Shown here in pieces: positions 1-7,570 of a stretch of 15,203 nt of DNA. Below the pieces are notes generated by a model, which was given only the letters and a program-made list of their open reading frames with translations, made no database searches and was not told the origin of the DNA. The stretch is taken from assembly GCA_045534235.1 (NCBI GenBank), contig JAZSJI010000186.1, positions 1-15,203 on the forward strand, written 5' to 3'. This DNA comes from Flemingiibacterium sp045534235. GTDB lineage: Bacteria > Bacillota > Clostridia > Oscillospirales > CAG-272. Both the position numbers and the translations under genes were made by a program. Within the stretch, counting starts at the first letter, position 1, and every line of letters begins with the position of its first letter.

Positions 1-1117
1 TGGGATCGAAGGTGGTAGCAGAGGTACCGTTTACGATACCCTCGGAAGCCGCCCAAGCAACTGCCTTGTTGTACCAAGTGCCTGCCGCAACGTCCTTGAA
101 GGTTGCGTTGCCTCTATCGGGAGTACCCTCAAGGCGATGGAGAATGGTAACGAACATTGCGCGGTTAAGCGTAGTGGTGGGCTCGAAGGTGGTAGCGGAC
201 ATACCGAGCATTACGCCCTTGATGTTTACGTACTTAACGCCGTCAAAGTACCAAGCGCTCTCAAGCACGTCGGTGAAGGGGTTGGTCCACGCGTACGCAT
301 CATCCTCGGGTGCGAGGGTGCCGCTCTGCTTGAAGCTGATCTTGTTGGCGGTAGCGAAAGCGTTAGCAGCGGAGTTAGCGGCTGCGGTAATAGTAAGTCC
401 GGTGCAGCCGTCGAAAGCGTATCTGTCGATAGTTTCTACAGAGCTCGGAATGGTTGCATTCTTAAGCGCGGTGCAGTAACCAAATGCATTGTAAGGAATT
501 TCGGTAACGCCCGCGGGAATGGTGACAGAAACGAGCTTGGAGCAGCCGCTGAACGCGGAGCTTCCGATGGAAGTGAGATTAGAGGGGAGAACTACGCCCG
601 TGATAGACGAGCAGTTCTCGAATGCCATACTGTCAATAGAGGTAACAGCCGAAGGGATGGTTACACTTGTAAGAGCCGAGCAACCCGCGAAGGTGAGGTT
701 GCGAATAACAGTAACGCCGGAAGGTATAGCGACGCTCGTAAGCTTTGCGCAGTTTCTGAACGCGCCCACGCCGATAGCCTTAACGGTCGAGGGAATGGTT
801 ACGCTCGTGATATCAGAGTCGCTGAAAGCGTAGTTGCCGATAGAGGTAATGCCGTTCGAGATAACGACAGAGGTGTAAGCCGCGCCTGCCCAAGGAGCGG
901 GGGTTAACTGATAGTTATCCATCTTGCCGGTGCCGCTGATGGTAAGGACACCGTTTGCTATGCTCCAAGTAGCTGTAGCACCGCAGGAGCCGGACGTAGC
1001 GGCGGGATTGGTCGCGATCAGAAGCACGTCGTCAGCCTGTACGGATACCGTTGCAAATGCGAAAAGCATCGCGCACGCCATAACGGCGCAAATAAGTTTG
1101 GTCATTGATTTTTTCAT
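1..1117 (-). CDS. BspA-type LRR protein with C-terminal SLH domains, secreted (partial, 3' end outside window)
   Basis: Reading leftward from the ATG at 1117, 372 codons stay open to the window edge, so the C-terminus is missing. Residues 1-28 form a Sec signal peptide (MKKS start, hydrophobic core, cleavage probably after VQA). Residues 45-77 resemble the N-terminal cap seen in BspA-like proteins (SGSCG, LTISGTG, APW). Seven LRR_5 repeats of about 23 residues follow at roughly 82-242, with the pattern TSVTIPSxVxxIxxxAFxxCxxL. Residues 280-333 form one S-layer-homology domain (FTDV, WYFDGVKYV, LNRAMFVTILHR) and a second starts at 338 (FKDV, WYNKAVAWA). The likely role is a surface protein held to cell-wall polymer through SLH domains, displaying an LRR adhesion surface; the ligand is unknown. 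The start is fixed by AAGGAGGA at 1133-1126, 8 nt upstream. It lies 88 bp downstream of prs on the same strand. Confidence 0.9.
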   Translation of the reverse strand, partial: MKKSMTKLICAVMACAMLFAFATVSVQADDVLLIATNPAATSGSCGATATWSIANGVLTISGTGKMDNYQLTPAPWAGAAYTSVVISNGITSIGNYAFSDSDITSVTIPSTVKAIGVGAFRNCAKLTSVAIPSGVTVIRNLTFAGCSALTSVTIPSAVTSIDSMAFENCSSITGVVLPSNLTSIGSSAFSGCSKLVSVTIPAGVTEIPYNAFGYCTALKNATIPSSVETIDRYAFDGCTGLTITAAANSAANAFATANKISFKQSGTLAPEDDAYAWTNPFTDVLESAWYFDGVKYVNIKGVMLGMSATTFEPTTTLNRAMFVTILHRLEGTPDRGNATFKDVAAGTWYNKAVAWAASEGIVNGTSATTFDP

Positions 1118-1205
1118 TAGTTTTATCCTCCTTATGCCATTGGCATATTTGTATTGATTTTATCCGCTGTATAGCGGTTGGATACGTTTTTGTAAGCTTG
1201 TCCGA

Positions 1206-2321
1206 TCACTCAAGACCGTTAGCCTTGCGCTTTTCAACGAGATTATTGATTCTCGTAACGGGGTTAAGAAGTGCGCTTATCGAATGGTCGTGATTGAGCG
1301 TATCAATAATGTACGAAATGTACTTACACATATTTACCTCGACGAACCACTCGCGCTTCTTGAGCTCCTCGGTACGGTAAATGAGGTTAGTCGTGAATAT
1401 GCGGTCGATAATTCCCTCTTCGTAGGCAGCATCGAATCTCTCAAGACCGTTACAGAACAGACCGAAGGTCGAGAACACGAATATTCTCTTCGCGCCCTTG
1501 CTCTTCAACTGTCTTGCAACGTCGAGCATAGAGTCGCCGGAGCTTATCATATCGTCAACGACGATTGCGTCCTTGCCGTGAAGGTCGCGTCCGAGGTACT
1601 CGTGCGCCTCGATGGGGTTCTTGCCGTCGATTACTACAGCGTAGTTACGGCGCTTATAGAACATACCAAGGTCAAGACCGAGGACAGAGGAATAATAGAT
1701 ACAACGGCTCATACCGCCCTCGTCGGGAGATACGACCGAAAGATTGTCACGGTTAAGCTTGATGTCGGGCACGTTTTTGCAGAGTGCCTTTATCATCTGA
1801 TAGGTACAGCGAACGTTTTCAAAGCCCGAAAGCGGAATTGCGTTCTGTACGCGTGCGTCGTGAGCATCGAAGGTGATGATATTGGAAACACCCATAGCCA
1901 CGAGCTCCTGAAGTGCGTTTGCACAGTCGAGCGATTCTCTCGAGGAGCGCTTGTGCTGGCGTCCCTCGTAAAGCATCGGCATTATAACCGATATGCGACG
2001 CGCCTTACCGCCGATTGCAGCGATTACGCGCTTTAAGTCCTGATAGTGATCGTCCGGACTCATCGGCACGGTCATTCCGTACATCTTATATGTAACGCCG
2101 TAGTTGAAGCAGTCGTTTACAATGTAAACGTCGTGACCGCGAAGCGACTCGTGTATATTACACTTTGCTTCACCTGTACCAAATCGAGTGCAGTCAGCCT
2201 GAACGACAAAGGATTTGTCGGTGCCGCGCCACTCCTTAAGGTATGCGTCAACCTGAGCAGTCAATTCCTCACAGCCGCGAGTTCCGATAACACTAAGTTC
2301 GCCGTATAAAGTCTCATCCAT
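1206..2321 (-). CDS. prs: Ribose-phosphate pyrophosphokinase (PRPP synthetase), long divergent form
   Basis: This 371-residue protein is expected to make 5-phosphoribosyl-1-pyrophosphate from ribose 5-phosphate and ATP in the cytosol, for nucleotide, His and Trp synthesis and base salvage. The PRPP-binding loop is clear at 254-264 (VVDDMISSGDS). A KRR motif at 223-225 matches the catalytic Lys/Arg region, FDAHDARVQ at 151-159 matches the VDLHxxQIQ segment, and ESLRGHDVYIV at 58-68 matches the ESVRGxDVFI segment. The usual class I enzyme is about 315 residues. This one is some 55 longer, has YEGRQHKRSSRES (118-130) where the YxRQDRK loop normally lies, and has an extended C-terminus. Several clostridial genomes carry such a long form, so it may be the only PRPP synthetase of the cell or a paralogue. 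The start is supported by GGAGGAA at 2337-2331. It is transcribed away from a nucleoside-type transporter. Confidence 0.85.
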   Translation of the reverse strand: MDETLYGELSVIGTRGCEELTAQVDAYLKEWRGTDKSFVVQADCTRFGTGEAKCNIHESLRGHDVYIVNDCFNYGVTYKMYGMTVPMSPDDHYQDLKRVIAAIGGKARRISVIMPMLYEGRQHKRSSRESLDCANALQELVAMGVSNIITFDAHDARVQNAIPLSGFENVRCTYQMIKALCKNVPDIKLNRDNLSVVSPDEGGMSRCIYYSSVLGLDLGMFYKRRNYAVVIDGKNPIEAHEYLGRDLHGKDAIVVDDMISSGDSMLDVARQLKSKGAKRIFVFSTFGLFCNGLERFDAAYEEGIIDRIFTTNLIYRTEELKKREWFVEVNMCKYISYIIDTLNHDHSISALLNPVTRINNLVEKRKANGLE

Positions 2322-2402
2322 ATTTGATTTTTCCTCCGTGAACAGTCCTCTGGTCAGAGCGCATCCCGCCCCACCCGAAAGACAACCAATAGTTACAGAA
2401 AC

Positions 2403-2408
2403 ATTATA
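2403..2408 (-). promoter_or_regulatory. Probable prs promoter, extended -10
   Basis: Read on the minus strand, TGCTATAAT gives a perfect TATAAT preceded by the extended TGn motif. No good TTGACA lies at the right distance (T-rich TTTTAA at most), so the extended -10 probably compensates. It predicts a prs leader of about 75 nt, which holds a short CTCTG/CAGAG inverted repeat at 2348-2359 and a G-rich stretch. Confidence 0.6.
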
Positions 2409-2491
2409 GCATAGAAATCGGAATTTTAAAAGGGCTTTTTTGATATTTTTATTAATTTATGAAAACTATCCAAAACGGCTCGGACAATTTT

Positions 2492-2507
2492 GTGCATTAT
2501 TTTGCAC
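2492..2507. promoter_or_regulatory. Inverted repeat in the divergent intergenic region, possible operator
   Basis: GTGCA, six bases (TTATTT), then TGCAC form a perfect dyad between the prs promoter and the BMP promoter. It could be a regulator site shared by the divergent genes. No known motif is recognised. The rest of 2409-2638 is AT-rich with no gene visible. Confidence 0.3.
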
Positions 2508-2638
2508 TAGGCGTACCGTAAACTTTTACACCACGCACGTATATACCGCCCGAAGCAGGCAACATTAACAAAAGAGTGCGCGTAATTTGTATACAATCAC
2601 TAAAAATCTACAATTTGTTCAAAAATTCGAAATATTTC

Positions 2639-2667
2639 TTGACATCCGAATTGCTTTTTGGTATAAT
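2639..2667 (+). promoter_or_regulatory. Consensus sigma-A promoter of the BMP lipoprotein gene
   Basis: TTGACA at 2639-2644 and TATAAT at 2662-2667 are both perfect, with the optimal 17-bp spacer. Transcription should begin near 2674. Such a full-consensus promoter implies high constitutive strength unless repressed. Confidence 0.92.
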
Positions 2668-2675
2668 TTGTCGTG

Positions 2676-2694
2676 AGAGGAGTATTGCTCCTCT
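2676..2694 (+). promoter_or_regulatory. Stem-loop at the 5' end of the BMP mRNA
   Basis: AGAGGAG, loop TATTG, CTCCTCT: a perfect 7-bp stem starting 1-3 nt after the predicted transcription start and ending 16 nt before the ribosome binding site (AAGGAG at about 2708-2713). The position fits a 5' stabiliser that blocks 5'-end-dependent decay. The stem also contains a GGAG sequence, hidden when paired. Confidence 0.6.
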
Positions 2695-2722
2695 GAAAAT
2701 ATTTTTTAAGGAGATCGACACA

Positions 2723-3820
2723 ATGAAAAAGTTTCTTTCCTTTATCCTTGTAGGTATGATGCTCGCTGCTATGCTCCTCACCGGCTGCTCCAACACCGGC
2801 GACAACGGCGACGACACCGCGCTTACCAAGGAAAACATCAAGGTTGCTTTCCTCTACGTAGGTACTATCGGTGACCTTGGTTACTCGTACGCACACGATC
2901 AGGGCAGACTCGCTCTTGAGGCTATGGGCATCACGACCACTTACGTCGAGAATGTTCCCGAATCCTCCGAGTGTGAAACAACGCTTCGCCAGCTTTGCAA
3001 CGAAGGCTACAACGTAATATACGCTACCTCTTTCGGTCACGGCGAGTGGGTTGAAAAGGTTGCTCCCGATTATCCCGACGTATACTTCGGTCACGCTACC
3101 GGCTATATCACCGGTGACAACTACGGTAACTATATGGGCCGCGTTTACGAGGCTCGTTACCTTGCAGGTGTTGTTGCGGCTCTCAACTCTGAGTCCGGCA
3201 AGATCGGCTATGTTGCAGCTATGAAGATTCCGGAAGTTATCCGCGGTATCAACGCGTTTACTCTCGGTGTTCGCTCTGTTAACCCCGAGGCTACCGTTGA
3301 GGTTAAGTGGACCAACACTTGGTTCGACGTTACCATCGAAAAGACCGCTGCTCTTGAGCTTATCAACAGCGGTTGCGACCTCATCGCACAGCACTGCGAC
3401 TCCACCGCTCCCCAGCTCGCAGCTCAGGAAAAGGGCGTTAAGGCAATCGGCTATAACTCCTCTACTCCTAACGCTGCTCCCGCAGCTTACCTCACCGCTC
3501 CCCTCTTCCACTGGGGCGTTTACTACACTCAGGACGTTCAGGCTATCCTCGACGGCACTTGGGAAGGCACCTCTTATTGGGAAGGTCTCTCCGCAGGTAT
3601 GGTATCGCTTGATACTCTTACCGACAACTGCGTAGAGGGCACCGCTGAGGCTGTTGCAGCTGCAGAGGCTGGCATCAAGGACGGTACCATCAAGATCTTC
3701 GCAGGCGAGCTCAAGGACAACGAGGGCAACGTACGCGTTGCTGAAGGCACCGAGCTTACCGACGCAGAGCTTCAGGCTATCGACTGGTTCGTTGAGGGCG
3801 TTATCGGCTCCGCAAAGTAA
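2723..3820 (+). CDS. BMP-family ABC transporter substrate-binding lipoprotein (probable nucleoside binding)
   Basis: This 365-residue protein belongs to the BMP/PnrA family (Med/TmpC-like), the extracytoplasmic binding component of nucleoside ABC importers such as Bacillus NupNOPQ. The signal peptide ends in a lipobox, LTGC, with Cys22 as the lipidation site, followed by a Gly/Asp/Asn-rich linker. Family signatures are VAFLYVGTIGDLGYSYAHDQ near residue 40, the segment ending in GHATGYITGDNYGNYMGR near 115-135, and the following EARYLAGVVAA. The frame is open upstream to 2576, but the chosen ATG has AAGGAG about 9 nt before it and begins a proper signal peptide. The upstream extension would cover the promoter and the leader hairpin. 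Codon use is strongly biased (GCT, GTT, CTC, GGC), fitting high expression. A strong terminator follows, so it is transcribed separately from its ABC partners. Purine nucleoside is the likeliest ligand, by family. Confidence 0.92.
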   Translation: MKKFLSFILVGMMLAAMLLTGCSNTGDNGDDTALTKENIKVAFLYVGTIGDLGYSYAHDQGRLALEAMGITTTYVENVPESSECETTLRQLCNEGYNVIYATSFGHGEWVEKVAPDYPDVYFGHATGYITGDNYGNYMGRVYEARYLAGVVAALNSESGKIGYVAAMKIPEVIRGINAFTLGVRSVNPEATVEVKWTNTWFDVTIEKTAALELINSGCDLIAQHCDSTAPQLAAQEKGVKAIGYNSSTPNAAPAAYLTAPLFHWGVYYTQDVQAILDGTWEGTSYWEGLSAGMVSLDTLTDNCVEGTAEAVAAAEAGIKDGTIKIFAGELKDNEGNVRVAEGTELTDAELQAIDWFVEGVIGSAK

Positions 3821-3836
3821 TCAGACAAGCTTTTTT

Positions 3837-3866
3837 CGCCACCCTTCGGGGTGGCGATTTTTTATT
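3837..3866 (+). terminator. Intrinsic terminator after the BMP gene
   Basis: CGCCACCC, UUCG tetraloop, GGGTGGCG (perfect 8-bp stem, 3837-3856), followed by ATTTTTTATTT. It begins 16 bp after the stop codon. Confidence 0.95.
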
Positions 3867-3886
3867 TACAAATTATTAATTATCTC

Positions 3887-3916
3887 TTGACGAACTGTGT
3901 CGCTATATGCTATAAT
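3887..3916 (+). promoter_or_regulatory. Sigma-A promoter of the ATPase-permease genes
   Basis: TTGACG at 3887-3892 and TATAAT at 3911-3916 lie 18 bp apart, with TGC directly before the -10 (extended -10). It sits just after the BMP terminator and gives a leader of about 30 nt before the ATPase gene. Confidence 0.85.
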
Positions 3917-3952
3917 GTAAATATATTTTATTTATTTTGAGGAAACAGCTTT

Positions 3953-5488
3953 ATGAATGAGATCTGCGTTAAACTCGAGGGCATCTGCAAAGCCTTCGGT
4001 CCCGTCAAAGCGAACAACAACATAAACTTTGACGTGCGCTCGGGCGAGATACACGCTCTGCTCGGCGAAAACGGCTCCGGCAAATCCACTCTTATGAATA
4101 TCCTTTCGGGTATTTATTCTCCCGACCACGGCTCGATTGAGCTGTACGGCAAGCCCGTAAGCTTTACCTCACCCGGCGACTCCATCGCCGCAGGTATCGG
4201 TATGGTGCATCAGCACTTCAAGCTCGTCGACGTTTTGTCCGCAAAGGAAAACATTATCGGCGGCAATAAGTCGACGAAGTTTTTCACGGGCGGCAAGGCT
4301 ATGTCAGCGAAGATACGTGAGATCGAGGACAAATACGGTCTGCATCTCGACCCCGACAAAAAGGTCTACAATATGTCCGTTTCGGAAAAGCAGACCTGCG
4401 AGATACTCAAGGTGCTTTACCGCGGCGCAAAGATACTCATTCTCGACGAGCCGACAGCTGTACTGACTCCGCAGGAGATAACGGTACTGTTCGATATTCT
4501 GCGCAAGATGAAGGCGCAGGGCTGCTCTATCGTCATCATCACACATAAGCTTGCAGAGGTGCTTGAAATCTCCGACCGCGTTACCATTATGCGTAAGGGT
4601 GAGTCGATAAAGACCGTCAACACAGCCGAAACCAACGCGGCAGAGCTTACCGAGATGATGGTCGGACACCCTATTTCACTCGATATTGAGCGCGCTCCCG
4701 TTGACGCTGAAAAGAAGCACGAGCTGCTTGAAATAACGGGGCTTACCGTAATGAATTCCGACCACCGAAAGGCACTCGACGCTATTTCCTTCTCCCTTTC
4801 AAGCGGAGAGATACTCGGCGTTGCAGGCATCGCAGGAAGCGGTCAGAAGGAGCTTTGTGAAACTATTGCGGGTCTTGACAAGGTTGCAAGCGGCGACATA
4901 GTATTCAAGGGCTCGTCCATCGTTGGTATGTCGCCAAGAAACATAATCAAGCGCGGAATTACGATGTCCTTCATTCCCGAGGACAGACTTGGTATGGGAC
5001 TTGTCGGCTCGATGTCGATAATTGACAACGTGCTTCTCAAATCCTATCAGAATATGCCCGGCGCGTTTATGGACCGCAAGCAGGGCGCAAAGATCGCCGA
5101 CGAGATAATCGAGCGCTTCGATATCTCTACCCCGTCGGCGCAGCACACAGTAAATAAGCTCTCGGGCGGTAACATTCAGAAGGTACTGCTCGGACGCGAG
5201 ATAAACCTGAACCCCGAGCTTCTCATAACCGCGTATCCCGTGCGCGGACTTGATATCGGTGCGTCGTACAATATTTACGACGTTCTCAACGAGCAAAAGC
5301 AAAAGGGCGTCGGCATACTCTTCATCGGTGAGGACCTCGACGTTCTGCTCGGAATTTCCGACAGAATAATGGTACTCCACGAGGGTAAGGTTATGGATAT
5401 CCTCGACGCAAAGAGCACCAACAAGCAGGAGCTTGGTATGCTGATGCTTGGTCACAAAAACGGCGAAAGGAGCGGTGATGATGCTTAA
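3953..5488 (+). CDS. ABC importer ATP-binding protein, double ATPase domain (nucleoside / simple sugar type)
   Basis: This 511-residue protein holds two fused ABC ATPase domains, the form used by NupO/YufO and RbsA/MglA-type importers, and should energise uptake through the two permeases encoded next. Domain 1 has Walker A GENGSGKST (38-46), Q-loop Gln87, signature VSEKQ (143-147), Walker B ILILDEP (161-167) and H-loop His198. Domain 2 has a degenerate Walker A (GIAGSGQKE, 292-300), a canonical signature LSGGN (403-407) and a Walker B lacking the acidic pair (LLITAYP, 423-429). Degeneracy of this kind is usual in double-ATPase proteins of the sugar/nucleoside class. GAGGAAA precedes the ATG. 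The 3' end overlaps the start of the first permease by 8 bp, so translation is coupled. The family and neighbouring BMP protein point to nucleosides, probably purine. Confidence 0.93.
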   Translation: MNEICVKLEGICKAFGPVKANNNINFDVRSGEIHALLGENGSGKSTLMNILSGIYSPDHGSIELYGKPVSFTSPGDSIAAGIGMVHQHFKLVDVLSAKENIIGGNKSTKFFTGGKAMSAKIREIEDKYGLHLDPDKKVYNMSVSEKQTCEILKVLYRGAKILILDEPTAVLTPQEITVLFDILRKMKAQGCSIVIITHKLAEVLEISDRVTIMRKGESIKTVNTAETNAAELTEMMVGHPISLDIERAPVDAEKKHELLEITGLTVMNSDHRKALDAISFSLSSGEILGVAGIAGSGQKELCETIAGLDKVASGDIVFKGSSIVGMSPRNIIKRGITMSFIPEDRLGMGLVGSMSIIDNVLLKSYQNMPGAFMDRKQGAKIADEIIERFDISTPSAQHTVNKLSGGNIQKVLLGREINLNPELLITAYPVRGLDIGASYNIYDVLNEQKQKGVGILFIGEDLDVLLGISDRIMVLHEGKVMDILDAKSTNKQELGMLMLGHKNGERSGDDA

Positions 5489-6539
5489 AATACAGAAGAA
5501 ACAAGGCCTATCGCCGAGAAACGAAGCACTCCTTCGCATCGGCACCGTAGTGCTCGCGCTTATTGCCGCAGGCATTATAATGGCGCTTCTCGGATACAAT
5601 CCGATAGATATGTACGTCAAGATGATAAAGGGCTCGCTCGGCTCGAAGTATTACTTCAAATCGACCGTTGAAAAGTGCATTCCTCTTCTCATAATGTCGC
5701 TTGGCGTTTCGATAGCGTTCAAGATGAAATTCTGGAACATCGGTGCAGAGGGACAGTTCTATATGGGCGCATTCGGCGCAACGTGGGCTTGGCTTCTCCT
5801 TCCCGAAACGCTTCCGATGTGGATAATGCTTCCCGTAATGGCTCTCGCCGCATTCGTTTTCGGCGGACTTTGGGCACTCATTCCCGCAATTTTAAAGCAT
5901 AAGCTTTCCACAAGCGAAACACTCGTAACGCTTATGCTCAACTACATAGCAATAAAGTGGATATCGTACCTGCAGTACGGTCCGTGGAAGGATCCTGCGG
6001 AGCGCGGTATGCCCAAGATATTCAAGTTTACCGAGAACGCTTCCCTTCCTACCGTTTTCGGAATACATATCGGCTGGATAGTAGCACTCGTGCTCGTCGT
6101 TGTGGTTTACATCATTATGAACTACTCCAAGTTCGGCTTTGAGATCTCCGTTCTCGGCGAAAATCCGCAGACGGCAAGATACGCAGGTATGAACGTAACC
6201 AAGACGCTTCTCATCGCCGTAATCATCTCGGGCGGCATCTGCGGCATCGCAGGTATGCTTCAGGCAACGGGAAGCGAGGGCAGACTCGGCGACAATATCT
6301 CCGCAGGTCTTGGCTTCACCGCAATAATCACCGCGTGGCTTGCAAAGCTGTCCGCGCCGATGATCCTCGTCGTATCCTTCCTCTTTGCGATACTTTTGCA
6401 GGGCGGAAAATATTTGCAGGTTATGCAGATACCCGCATCCGTCGCAGAGGTTATTCAGGGTATAATCCTCTTCTTCGTGCTTGCAAGTGAATTCTTTGCA
6501 AACTACAAGATAGTAATTAAGCGAAAGGAGAACAAATAA
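5481..6539 (+). CDS. ABC importer permease 1 (BPD_transp_2 family, NupP/YufP-like)
   Basis: This is an integral membrane subunit of about 352 residues, rich in hydrophobic segments, with the family motif FWNIGAEGQFYMGA around residues 84-97. This is the form found in nucleoside importer permeases next to BMP proteins, and the length matches the larger permease of Bacillus nupNOPQ. Two adjacent ATGs compete at 5478 and 5481, with a GTG at 5475. The RBS AAAGGAG at 5466-5472 is 8 nt from 5481, so that start is preferred; the alternative adds one residue. The gene overlaps the ATPase gene end by 8 bp, and its stop shares one base with the next start (TAATG). It should form a heterodimeric channel with the next gene product. 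Confidence 0.9.
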   Translation: MLKIQKKQGLSPRNEALLRIGTVVLALIAAGIIMALLGYNPIDMYVKMIKGSLGSKYYFKSTVEKCIPLLIMSLGVSIAFKMKFWNIGAEGQFYMGAFGATWAWLLLPETLPMWIMLPVMALAAFVFGGLWALIPAILKHKLSTSETLVTLMLNYIAIKWISYLQYGPWKDPAERGMPKIFKFTENASLPTVFGIHIGWIVALVLVVVVYIIMNYSKFGFEISVLGENPQTARYAGMNVTKTLLIAVIISGGICGIAGMLQATGSEGRLGDNISAGLGFTAIITAWLAKLSAPMILVVSFLFAILLQGGKYLQVMQIPASVAEVIQGIILFFVLASEFFANYKIVIKRKENK

Positions 6540-7549
6540 TGGAATGGCTTGAGCAACTTTCGCTGTTTTTACAGTCCACAGTACAGATGGGTACACCGAT
6601 ACTCCTTGGAACTCTCGGCGGCATACTCAACGAGAAGGTAGGTCACACCAACCTCGGTGTTGAGGGTATGATGCTTATGGGCGCGGTTATAGGATATATG
6701 ACGGGCGTCAACACGGGCAATCCTATCGTATCCATTCTCGCGGCAGGTCTTGCAGGCGCGCTCTGTGCGCTCATCTACGCGATAATTACCGTTACATTTA
6801 TGGGAAACCACATTGTAACGGGACTTGTTCTTACAATATTCGGCACTGGACTTGCAAGCTTCCTCGGAAACACCACCGTCGAGGTCATAAACGCGCTCGG
6901 TATGCCCGAAATGCAGCCGTACACACAGGCTAATCTTCCCCTCTCCGTTTCAAAGCCGCTTGCAGCGTTTGATTTCCCGCTTCTTTCGGATATTCCGCTG
7001 CTTGGCAATATGTTCTTCAAGCAGAGCATATACGTTTACGCTTCTCTGGCTATTGCTGTGATCCTCGCTATATATATGAAGCGTACTCGTCCAGGTCTTA
7101 ATATGCGAATGATCGGTGCAAATCCCGGCGCAGCTGACGCTTCGGGCATTAATATCATAGCATATAAGTACACCCATATTTGCATCGGCGGCTTCCTTTG
7201 CGGTCTTGGCGGAGCGTACCTCTCTCTTGTTTACGCTTGCCGTTGGCAGGAGGAAATGACCGCGGGTATGGGCTGGATCGCGGTTGCACTCGTAATATTT
7301 GCAACGTGGGATCCTCTGAAGGCGATATTCGGCGCGTACTTCTTCGGCGCGATGAGCGCACTCGGTCTTAAAATACAGAATCTTTCGATTCCTGTGTTCG
7401 GACACAACGTAAAGGTCGCTTCGGAATTTCTCGCAATGCTTCCCTACATTATGACTATCGTGGCTCTTATAATAATCACGCTTCGCAAGAAGAAGGAGTA
7501 TCAGGCGCCTGCCGCACTCGGCTCGCCCTATTTCAGAGAGGACCGCTAA
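6539..7549 (+). CDS. ABC importer permease 2 (BPD_transp_2 family, NupQ/YufQ-like)
   Basis: This 336-residue membrane protein is the second permease of the importer. The diagnostic motif HTNLGVEGMMLMGA lies at residues 36-49; the family usually shows LNLGVEGMM, with a Leu-Asn pair in place of Thr-Asn. Later segments such as RMIGANPGAADASGIN (about 186-201) match the cytoplasmic coupling loop that contacts the ATPase. The start overlaps the previous stop by one base, with AAAGGAG at 6524-6530 spaced 8 nt. The C-terminus is short and basic (RKKKEYQ). It is the last gene of the importer operon. Confidence 0.9.
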   Translation: MEWLEQLSLFLQSTVQMGTPILLGTLGGILNEKVGHTNLGVEGMMLMGAVIGYMTGVNTGNPIVSILAAGLAGALCALIYAIITVTFMGNHIVTGLVLTIFGTGLASFLGNTTVEVINALGMPEMQPYTQANLPLSVSKPLAAFDFPLLSDIPLLGNMFFKQSIYVYASLAIAVILAIYMKRTRPGLNMRMIGANPGAADASGINIIAYKYTHICIGGFLCGLGGAYLSLVYACRWQEEMTAGMGWIAVALVIFATWDPLKAIFGAYFFGAMSALGLKIQNLSIPVFGHNVKVASEFLAMLPYIMTIVALIIITLRKKKEYQAPAALGSPYFREDR

Positions 7550-7570
7550 CAACAAAGGATACAAAAAGCA

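Noticed and set aside
137..907. Open plus-strand frame of 256 codons
   Set aside because: It lies opposite the LRR repeats and its translation is low-complexity (Arg, Gly, Asn, Ser rich) with no RBS; the minus-strand reading gives signal peptide, LRR and SLH domains.
1284..2036. Open plus-strand frame of 250 codons
   Set aside because: Complement of prs, which has clear PRPP synthetase motifs and an RBS.
2361..2392. G-quadruplex in the prs leader (minus strand G-rich stretch)
   Set aside because: Only three good G-runs are close together; four runs with proper loops are not present.
2640..2655. PurR box (CCGAA-like) near the BMP promoter
   Set aside because: Only a partial half-site (TCCGAA) is present, without the paired inverted box that the B. 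subtilis model needs.
2576..2722. Longer N-terminus for the BMP protein
   Set aside because: It would cover the consensus promoter and the 5' hairpin; the inner ATG has a good RBS and a lipoprotein signal.
2668..2722. Purine riboswitch upstream of the nucleoside-type importer
   Set aside because: The leader is only about 50 nt and holds a single simple hairpin; no three-way junction can form.
2600..3511. Open minus-strand frame of 303 codons
   Set aside because: Shadow of the BMP gene caused by its strong codon bias; it runs through the BMP promoter and has no recognisable domain.
4799..5620. Open minus-strand frame of 273 codons
   Set aside because: Shadow of the ATPase and permease genes; no RBS or family resemblance.
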